Source: Ignavibacteriaceae bacterium (GTDB lineage Bacteria; Bacteroidota; Ignavibacteria; Ignavibacteriales; Ignavibacteriaceae). From it: DNA of 7,771 nt. The stretch lies in assembly GCA_022865965.1 (NCBI GenBank), contig JALHTS010000670.1, positions 1-7,771 on the forward strand, read 5' to 3'. Positions 1 to 4,884 of this stretch are shown piece after piece. The notes under the pieces were generated by a model. That model was not told the origin of the DNA. It made no database searches and was given only the letters and a program-made list of their open reading frames with translations. How positions within the stretch are numbered: the stretch's first letter is position 1; the number at the start of each line of letters is the position of its first letter. Position numbers and translations under genes: made by a program.

Positions 1-94
1 AAGCACCAAATATCAATTTTTAATTGGAACTTGATTATTGATTTTTAAGTTTTATTTGTGGTTTGAAATTTGTTAATTGATTTTTTGAATAGAT

Positions 95-169
95 GGTGAG
101 CGTAGCTCAGTTGGTTAGAGCATCTGGTTGTGGCCCAGAAGGCCGTGGGTTCAAATCCCATCGCTCACC
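95..169 (+). tRNA. tRNA-His (anticodon GTG)
   Basis: A complete cloverleaf can be folded. The acceptor stem pairs 96-102 with 162-168. The D arm starts GCTCAG at 105, the anticodon stem TCTGG/CCAGA encloses a seven-base loop, and the anticodon GTG is at 130-132. The T arm carries GGGTTCAAATCCC. The extra G at 95 (position -1) faces C at 169 (position 73), the identity element of tRNA-His recognised by histidyl-tRNA synthetase. The 3' CCA is not encoded, so it must be added by tRNA nucleotidyltransferase. A tRNA-Glu follows 43 bases downstream on the same strand and probably shares the transcript. No convincing promoter was seen in the 94 bases upstream. Confidence 0.96.
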
Positions 170-212
170 CAGAACTATTAAATTTGTTTTTGTTCATTTT
201 TAATTGAAAAAT

Positions 213-284
213 GGCCCCATCGTCTAATGGTTAGGACCTCGCCCTTTCACGGCGGTAATAGGGGTTCGAATCCCCTTGGGGTCA
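213..284 (+). tRNA. tRNA-Glu (anticodon TTC)
   Basis: A cloverleaf of 72 bases. The acceptor stem pairs GGCCCCA (213-219) with TGGGGTC (277-283), including one G-U pair. The anticodon stem TCGCC/GGCGG encloses a seven-base loop with TTC at 246-248. The T arm is AGGGGTTCGAATCCCCT. The discriminator is A284 and CCA is not encoded. It is the second tRNA of a short + strand tRNA pair, and its transcript would end at the hairpin that begins only a few bases after the mature 3' end. Confidence 0.96.
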
Positions 285-285
285 C

Positions 286-320
286 AAAAAAACCCGGTGA
301 ATTTTTCATCGGGTTTTTTT
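286..320. terminator. bidirectional Rho-independent terminator
   Basis: A 9-bp hairpin (CCCGGTGAA at 293-301 with TTCATCGGG at 305-313, one G-U pair, three-base loop) is flanked by seven A at 286-292 and seven T at 314-320. Read on the + strand it ends the tRNA-His/tRNA-Glu transcript with a U7 tract. Read on the - strand the A run becomes the U tract, so the same element ends the convergent serine hydrolase gene. The stop codon of that gene (TAA at 321-319) lies at the edge of the element. Confidence 0.9.
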
Positions 321-1773
321 ATTGGCTAAGCCTTTTTATCATATTTTTAACATATCTATCTCTTTGGTCGATTTGATTTGCCAATCTGTAATTTCTTAAT
401 GCTAAACCTTTGTTCCCATCATTAAAATAAACATCAGCAAGTGCCACCAAAATAGGAAATGAATTCGGAAATATTCGATTGACTTTTTTCAAGTAGTCTA
501 TTGCGTCTAAAATATTTTTTTGTTGAACTAAATCCTTTCCAAATCCTGCAATATCATTATGATCCAGTGAATAGCCTGACGAATCATTATCCACAATTTC
601 ATTGAGTTTTGACAAAACAGGATACAATCTGCCGATGGAATAATGAATCATTAAAGTGTCTGAGATTATCAAACCTGGTTGTATATATTCTTTTTCATTA
701 AGTATTTTTAACAGTTCATCAGCAGGGCTTTCAAGATTCCTGTCAGAAATATTTATTAAATGAACAGCGACTGTTTTTTGAACAGGATCAATAATAAGCT
801 TTGCTGAAAAACCCGTACCTACACCACTGTGAGAAAAGGTTCTGTCCGATCGATCATTCGAAAGAGAAAAACCTAATCCATAATTATTAATAAAACTTTT
901 GCTGATTCTGGTCGGAGTAATCATTGAATCAAGAGTTGAAGATTTTATCAAAGTTCCATTCAAAATTGACTTTCCGAATAATAAAAGATCCCTCGAATTA
1001 GATAGAAATCCTCCACCCGCAACCTTAATGCTCAGATCTGCAAGTTGTGCATTTTCCAGCTTTCTAAAGAAATTTTTTGTATAGCCGCGGGCTCTGTTCG
1101 GAATTATTTCTCTTTGAATGTCGATAAAAGTTGAATTCATATTAGCAGGAATAAGAATATTTTCTTTAATATAAACCGCAAAAGGTCTTTTAGAAGCACT
1201 TTCAATAATGATATCTAAGAGAGTATATCCGAGTGTTGTATATAAATAGTCTGATCCGGGTTTGAATATGAGCGAATCATTCTCAAAAACTTTAATAGCT
1301 TCACGGGAACTTAAATAATTGGTCTTATTGTGAAATTCTCCTTCTCGGTATGATCTTATCCCGGAAGTATGATTAAGCAGCTGCCTAATCGTGAATGTCC
1401 ATTTTTTTCTTGGAAAGTAAGGAACATACTTTCTAACATCATCATCAAGATTTAATAATCCTTTTTCCCAAAGCTGCATTATTGCTACGGCAGTTATTGG
1501 TTTTGAGATAGAGGCTATTCTGTATAATGAATTTGATGTAGCCGGAACAGAATTTTCGATATCTGAAAATCCCCGGGAATCAAGCCAGAGTATTGAGTCT
1601 CCTGCTAAAATACCTGCTGAAATTGAAGGGACATTTTTTATCACATAATATTTATCAAGGTATTGATTGTATTTACTTAACTTATCGGGCTTTGTTGTTT
1701 GAGGAAATAAGACACTGTTTGATATTATTAGCAGAAATAAAATCAATTTATAAATCGGAAAATATTTTTTCAT
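319..1773 (-). CDS. secreted LACTB/AmpC-like serine hydrolase with C-terminal TPRs
   Basis: A beta-lactamase/DD-peptidase fold hydrolase (class C beta-lactamase family, serine acyl-enzyme mechanism), about 484 residues from the ATG at 1773. The N-terminus MKKYF plus a hydrophobic stretch to about residue 25 looks like a Sec signal peptide, so it acts outside the cytoplasm. Visible motifs are SISK (nucleophile S88, base K91), YTT at 178-180 in the place of the usual YxN, and HSG at 315-317 (the KTG-box equivalent). The surrounding blocks (QLLNHTSGIRSY, FKPG...YTTLGYTLL, AGGGFLSN) resemble mitochondrial LACTB and its bacterial relatives more than true AmpC. The last 75 or so residues (about 408-480) form one or two TPR-like helix pairs, an uncommon tail. 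An in-frame ATG at 1794 would add MIYSYQQ; neither start has a clear Shine-Dalgarno, and I prefer 1773 for its signal-peptide-like start. The gene is separated from clpP by a terminator, so it is probably transcribed alone. Its substrate is unknown: peptide or peptidoglycan fragments are plausible, and antibiotic resistance should not be assumed. Confidence 0.88.
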   Translation of the reverse strand: MKKYFPIYKLILFLLIISNSVLFPQTTKPDKLSKYNQYLDKYYVIKNVPSISAGILAGDSILWLDSRGFSDIENSVPATSNSLYRIASISKPITAVAIMQLWEKGLLNLDDDVRKYVPYFPRKKWTFTIRQLLNHTSGIRSYREGEFHNKTNYLSSREAIKVFENDSLIFKPGSDYLYTTLGYTLLDIIIESASKRPFAVYIKENILIPANMNSTFIDIQREIIPNRARGYTKNFFRKLENAQLADLSIKVAGGGFLSNSRDLLLFGKSILNGTLIKSSTLDSMITPTRISKSFINNYGLGFSLSNDRSDRTFSHSGVGTGFSAKLIIDPVQKTVAVHLINISDRNLESPADELLKILNEKEYIQPGLIISDTLMIHYSIGRLYPVLSKLNEIVDNDSSGYSLDHNDIAGFGKDLVQQKNILDAIDYLKKVNRIFPNSFPILVALADVYFNDGNKGLALRNYRLANQIDQRDRYVKNMIKRLSQ

Positions 1774-1853
1774 TTGCTGATAACTGTAAATCATAAATAT
1801 TCTTGGTGATAAAAAGTTAAGAAATCAATTTGAAATAAGGCTGGCTGGAAATT

Positions 1854-1897
1854 AAAAGGGTTGACTAATACACTTCAAATCATTTATTAATCAACCC
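1854..1897 (-). terminator. terminator after clpP
   Basis: On the - strand, 15 bases after the clpP stop, a 7-bp perfect stem (GGGTTGA at 1858-1864 with TCAACCC at 1891-1897) continues past one mismatch for five more A-T pairs around a loop of about 14 bases. It is followed by TTTT-AA-TTT. This would end the tRNA-Leu-tig-clpP transcript before the serine hydrolase gene. The U tract is interrupted, so efficiency may be moderate. Confidence 0.72.
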
Positions 1898-1912
1898 TGG
1901 AACAGAATTATT

Positions 1913-2536
1913 TTATTTCTTTTCGTGAATTCGTTTCTCGATTATATTATCAAGAATCTTATAATCTTTTGCTTCTGCTGAAGTTAAAAAATAATCTCGG
2001 TCACAATCCTTGCTTATCTGTTCAACTGATTTTCCGGTATTCTCAGCAAGAATAGAATAAAGCGTATCTCTAGTTTTCAACATTTCTTTTGCGTGAATTT
2101 CAATATCTGTAGTCTGCCCCTGCAAACCGCCAATCCATGGCTGATGTATCATAATTTTAGAATGTGGTAGAGCTGATCTTTTCCCAGCAGTTCCTCCAGC
2201 AAGTATTATTGCAGCCATACTTGCAGCCATACCCACACAAATAGTTGCGACATTAGGTTTAATAAATTTCATAGTGTCGTAAATAGCTAATCCCGATGTT
2301 ACACTTCCTCCAGGTGAATTAATGTATAAACTAATATCTTTATCAGAATCTTCTGCTTCAAGAAATATGAGCTGTGCAATTGTCAGGCTTGCAATGTGAT
2401 CATCTATTGGTGTGCCGATAAAAACAATTCTCTCACGAAGTAAACGAGAATAAATATCCATTCCACGTTCACCTCTACCAGTTTGTTCTATTACATACGG
2501 AACTAATTGATTATAAAATTCAGGATACTTATTCAT
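1913..2536 (-). CDS. clpP: ATP-dependent Clp protease proteolytic subunit ClpP
   Basis: The serine peptidase (family S14) that forms the tetradecameric degradation chamber of Clp proteases and works in the cytoplasm with AAA+ unfoldases such as ClpX or ClpA/ClpC. From the ATG at 2536 it has 207 residues, the normal length. The catalytic triad is S106 in GMAASMAA, H131 in MIHQP and D181 in the DCDRDYF segment. The block [19 protein letters not shown] near the N-terminus and YINSPGGSV (oligomer and substrate-groove region) are classic. A TTG at 2548 would add four residues, but it overlaps the GAGG Shine-Dalgarno of the ATG at 2536, so the ATG is preferred. The first codons overlap the last eight bases of tig, indicating one operon with likely translational coupling. 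clpX, a frequent third member, is not downstream: a terminator and an unrelated gene follow. Confidence 0.98.
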   Translation of the reverse strand: MNKYPEFYNQLVPYVIEQTGRGERGMDIYSRLLRERIVFIGTPIDDHIASLTIAQLIFLEAEDSDKDISLYINSPGGSVTSGLAIYDTMKFIKPNVATICVGMAASMAAIILAGGTAGKRSALPHSKIMIHQPWIGGLQGQTTDIEIHAKEMLKTRDTLYSILAENTGKSVEQISKDCDRDYFLTSAEAKDYKILDNIIEKRIHEKK

Positions 2537-3848
2537 TTTTTGCCTCAACTTTCTTATTGAATTTATCCGGATGAACTTTTGAGATATTATTATTTGATTT
2601 CAGAAAATCAAAAAGTTTTTTATCCAATAATCTCTCTGATTGATTTGATGATTTATAAAAGTTTAGAAGTTTGTCAATTGCAATACCGGTTTTTTCACTA
2701 TCCTTCTGGGCTAATTCCATAAGTTCCGGCTCGGCGACTTCAATATTATCCTCTTTGATAATTTGATTTCTTATCAAATACCATTTAACTTCATTCTCGG
2801 CAGGTTTTAATAACCTTTGTTTTGCTGTTTCTTTATTAAAATTCTTGTTCTTGTTTTTCTTTGCCTGTTCCTCTTCGCTTTTAATATATTCGTCAAGAAC
2901 ATTTGCAACTAAGCTTGAAGGAGGGACGAAATCATTATTCTTAACTATTGCAGAAATTAATTTACCTCTGATAATCTCATCCATTCTTTCATCATAATAA
3001 TTTTGAATATCTTTTTTAATTGAATCTCTGAGTTCGTTCTCGTTAGTTGATTTACCTTTTGTGACATTCTTAATGAACTCTTCAGTTAATTCTGGCAAAA
3101 TATTTTTTTTAATTTCCAGTATATTGAATTTGTAACTAAACTCCTCATTTACTTTTTCTATTTCACCTGATTCTTTAGCTATTTCATTTTCATTTTTAAA
3201 TGAGAATTCAAAAGTATCACCAACTTTTTTCCCTTTAGCTTTTTCTTTTATTTCCGGCTGGACTTTTTCATCATTCAGATGTAAATGGAATTTTTCAGGT
3301 TGTGAACCTTCAAAAGGATTACCTTCTTTATCTATTCTAGTCGCCTCAACATCAATTATATAATTATTGTCGTCACCAACAACATCAATTATTTCTGTTG
3401 TACTTTTGGATTCAAGAATGTAGGTGATTTCTTTTTCAACATCTTCATCTTTTACTATAAGCTCAGGAATTTCGAAAGTAAGATTTTTATAATCTTTTAA
3501 TTCAAGAGAAGGTACAACTTCAAACTTAACTTTGAATGAAAGGTCTTTGCCCGGTTCGAACTGTAAATCGGTTATAGAAGGTCGTCCGATTGGTTTCAAA
3601 TCTTTTTCTTCAGCAGCTTTCCAGAACCAGCTATTTGCAACTTTTTCAGAAGCTTCATAATCAAGCGCATCGCCGTAGAATTTTTTAACCATATTAACGG
3701 GCACTTTACCTTTTCTGAAACCTGGAATCTGAACTTTTTTAGATTCTTTTTTTATTTCCTTTTCTAAGTCTTCTTTAATTTCGTCATAAATAAGCTTTAT
3801 TTCTATTTCTTTTTCTGAAGATGAAATATCAACAACATTAAATTCCAC
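2529..3848 (-). CDS. tig: trigger factor, ribosome-associated chaperone
   Basis: Trigger factor binds the ribosomal exit tunnel and shields nascent chains. From a GTG at 3848 it has 439 residues, normal for the family. With this start the ribosome-binding signature GFRKGKVP falls at residues 43-50, the same positions as GFRxGKxP in E. coli; a five-base spacer to AGAGG also supports it. An upstream in-frame GTG at 3911 lies inside tRNA-Leu and is rejected. Domains in order: ribosome-binding head (1 to about 120), FKBP-like insertion (about 155-245), and SurA-like arms and back (about 250-439) opening with [12 protein letters not shown]. The FKBP region is degenerate: the segment matching the E. 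coli IPGFEDGI active-site stretch reads QPEIKEKA, so prolyl isomerase activity is probably lost (inference). The C-terminal part is very lysine- and asparagine-rich, in line with the AT-rich genome. It lies between tRNA-Leu and clpP in one transcription unit. Confidence 0.96.
   Translation of the reverse strand: MEFNVVDISSSEKEIEIKLIYDEIKEDLEKEIKKESKKVQIPGFRKGKVPVNMVKKFYGDALDYEASEKVANSWFWKAAEEKDLKPIGRPSITDLQFEPGKDLSFKVKFEVVPSLELKDYKNLTFEIPELIVKDEDVEKEITYILESKSTTEIIDVVGDDNNYIIDVEATRIDKEGNPFEGSQPEKFHLHLNDEKVQPEIKEKAKGKKVGDTFEFSFKNENEIAKESGEIEKVNEEFSYKFNILEIKKNILPELTEEFIKNVTKGKSTNENELRDSIKKDIQNYYDERMDEIIRGKLISAIVKNNDFVPPSSLVANVLDEYIKSEEEQAKKNKNKNFNKETAKQRLLKPAENEVKWYLIRNQIIKEDNIEVAEPELMELAQKDSEKTGIAIDKLLNFYKSSNQSERLLDKKLFDFLKSNNNISKVHPDKFNKKVEAKNE
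2543..2546 (-). promoter_or_regulatory. Shine-Dalgarno of clpP
   Basis: On the - strand GAGG lies six bases before the ATG at 2536, inside the last codons of tig. It decides the clpP start against the in-frame TTG at 2548, whose own codon abuts this motif. Its position inside tig fits translational coupling. Confidence 0.75.
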
Positions 3849-3853
3849 ATTTA

Positions 3854-3858
3854 CCTCT
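3854..3858 (-). promoter_or_regulatory. Shine-Dalgarno of tig
   Basis: AGAGG on the - strand with a five-base spacer (TAAAT) to the GTG at 3848. It fixes the trigger factor start. The nearby ATG at 3850 is out of frame and would give no trigger factor. Confidence 0.82.
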
Positions 3859-3882
3859 GAGTGATTGACAATGTAAAAAGAG

Positions 3883-3965
3883 TGCGAGAACGGGGACTCG
3901 AACCCCGACACCTCTCGGTACTAGATCCTAAGTCTAGCGCGTCTGCCAAATTCCGCCATTCTCGC
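3883..3965 (-). tRNA. tRNA-Leu (anticodon TAG)
   Basis: A class II tRNA of 83 bases read on the - strand. The acceptor GCGAGAA (3965-3959) pairs with TTCTCGC (3890-3884), and the discriminator is A at 3883. The anticodon stem CTAGA/TCTAG encloses the loop CTTAGGA, with anticodon TAG at 3930-3928. The long variable arm contains ACCGAGAGGT, and the T arm is CGGGGTTCGAGTCCCCG. CCA is not encoded. The tig start codon is only 34 bases past the 3' end with no promoter between, so tRNA and tig-clpP are probably one primary transcript, cut by tRNA processing enzymes. Confidence 0.96.
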
Positions 3966-3979
3966 GCTAATAATTTTAT

Positions 3980-4037
3980 AGTATAAATATTTGAAAAATG
4001 AAAAACAAATATAATTTTACAGCAAACGCTAAGCAAA
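3980..4037 (-). promoter_or_regulatory. promoter region for tRNA-Leu-tig-clpP
   Basis: Read on the - strand, TTTG (4037-4034), 20 bases, then TATATTTG (4013-4006) exactly fits the Bacteroidota consensus TTTG / TAnnTTTG and would start RNA near 3999-4002. A second, sigma70-like reading overlaps it: TTGTTT (4008-4003), 17 bases, TATACT (3985-3980), starting RNA a few bases before the tRNA. I cannot tell from sequence which is used; both would drive the tRNA-Leu unit. Confidence 0.5.
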
Positions 4038-4075
4038 TAAATGAATTAATGCTTTACAGGTTTTTCTATAACATA

Positions 4076-4107
4076 CGTGTCAAAAAGATGAATAATCACT
4101 ATTTTTG
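4076..4107 (+). promoter_or_regulatory. putative promoter of the phosphatase-kinase unit
   Basis: TATTTTTG at 4100-4107 is a perfect TAnnTTTG element of the Bacteroidota type. With a 20-base spacer the -33 position reads CGTG at 4076-4079, keeping only the TG of TTTG. RNA would start near 4112, leaving a leader of about 47 bases before the ATG at 4159. It diverges from the tRNA-Leu promoter about 70 bases away. Confidence 0.4.
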
Positions 4108-4149
4108 CAATGGATGAATGCGCAACTTAAATTATTAAATCATAATCAC

Positions 4150-4154
4150 AGGGA
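4150..4154 (+). promoter_or_regulatory. Shine-Dalgarno of the PP2C phosphatase
   Basis: AGGGA lies four bases before the ATG at 4159. It selects that start over an in-frame TTG at 4105, which lies in the predicted -7 promoter element, and over an ATG at 4114 just after the predicted RNA start. Confidence 0.68.
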
Positions 4155-4158
4155 AGTT

Positions 4159-4884
4159 ATGGGGTACAGATATACGAAATATTCTTCGATTGGAAGAAAG
4201 AGGAACGTAAATCAGGATGCAATTGAAATTGCAGAGGTTGATGGCGGTTTGCTTTTTATCTTATGTGATGGAATGGGAGGTGAGAATGGTGGTGAAATAG
4301 CTTCTGTTTTAGCTATAAAATCTATCCTATCATTTTTTAGTTCTAATTCTGATGAAGATTATTTGGATAAACTCAAAACAGCAATACTAGAAACTAATGA
4401 GTTTATACATAATCATACAGAAGGAAAACCGGAACTAAAAAAAATGGCTACTACTACTGAGATTTTTTTTCTGAAATCTAACATGGCCTATTTAGCACAT
4501 GTTGGTGACTCACGCATTTATCATTTGAAGAATGGGCATCTCAAACAATTGACTAAAGATCATTCGTTAGTTCAGAAATTACTTGATGAAGGATTTCTTA
4601 CTTTTAAAGAAGCAGAAAACCATCCGCAAAAAAATGTTGTGTTGAAGGTTATTGGTGATAAGAGATTTATTGAAGCTGACTTGTTAAAATTAAAGTTAAA
4701 TGAATATGATAAGAACAAATTTTTTATTTGCTCCGATGGTGTAACAAGCCTTTTGTCTGATCAAGAAATTGCAAATATTCTAAAGGACAGTGATTGCGAG
4801 ACAATTTCAGAAAACATATCATCTGTTATCAGAAATAGAGGTGCTGCAGACGACTTTTCGTTCATCTATATTGAGAGTGACTAA
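4159..4884 (+). CDS. PP2C-type Ser/Thr protein phosphatase (Stp/PphA-like)
   Basis: A cytoplasmic, metal-dependent (Mn/Mg) protein phosphatase that removes phosphate from Ser/Thr, typically reversing a partner kinase. It has 241 residues from the ATG at 4159, the size of minimal bacterial PP2Cs such as Stp1 and PphA, with no membrane segment or extra domain. Motifs in order: GRKRNVNQD at 12-20 (phosphate-binding Arg), CDGMGGENGG with metal ligand D37, the TTT stretch near 99, HVGDSRIY with D117 (third-metal Asp of bacterial PP2Cs), CSDGV with D193, and AADDFSF with D231. The usual final DN pair is DD here and the usual GT before the core reads AT, both conservative. All metal-ligand Asp residues are present, so it should be active. 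Its TAA overlaps the ATG of the kinase gene by one base, so the two are co-transcribed and probably translationally coupled; the kinase is its expected substrate and antagonist. Confidence 0.94.
   Translation: MGYRYTKYSSIGRKRNVNQDAIEIAEVDGGLLFILCDGMGGENGGEIASVLAIKSILSFFSSNSDEDYLDKLKTAILETNEFIHNHTEGKPELKKMATTTEIFFLKSNMAYLAHVGDSRIYHLKNGHLKQLTKDHSLVQKLLDEGFLTFKEAENHPQKNVVLKVIGDKRFIEADLLKLKLNEYDKNKFFICSDGVTSLLSDQEIANILKDSDCETISENISSVIRNRGAADDFSFIYIESD

Noticed and set aside
899..1084. Small + strand open frame inside the serine hydrolase gene
   Set aside because: It is antisense to a clearly coding, motif-bearing gene, with no ribosome site or recognisable protein. The same applies to + strand 1593-1796 and - strand 3851-4036, 5738-5980 and 6458-6697.
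319..1773. Annotation of the serine hydrolase as an AmpC antibiotic-resistance beta-lactamase
   Set aside because: The YTT motif, LACTB-like blocks and TPR tail argue for another substrate; the shared fold alone does not show resistance.
2537..2548. TTG start of clpP at 2548
   Set aside because: The TTG abuts the GAGG that serves the ATG at 2536, and the ATG gives the expected ClpP N-terminus and length.
3872..3882. T5 run right after tRNA-Leu as a terminator before tig
   Set aside because: The only hairpin upstream is the tRNA itself, the run is short, and tig would then lack any visible promoter.
3849..3911. N-terminal extension of trigger factor starting at a GTG at 3911
   Set aside because: It would run through the tRNA-Leu gene. 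The GTG at 3848 has AGAGG at a five-base spacing and puts GFRKGKVP at residues 43-50 exactly as in E. coli.
4105..4158. Upstream starts of the PP2C gene at TTG 4105 or ATG 4114
   Set aside because: 4105 lies in a predicted -7 promoter element, the extra residues match nothing in PP2C, and the ATG at 4159 has AGGGA just upstream.
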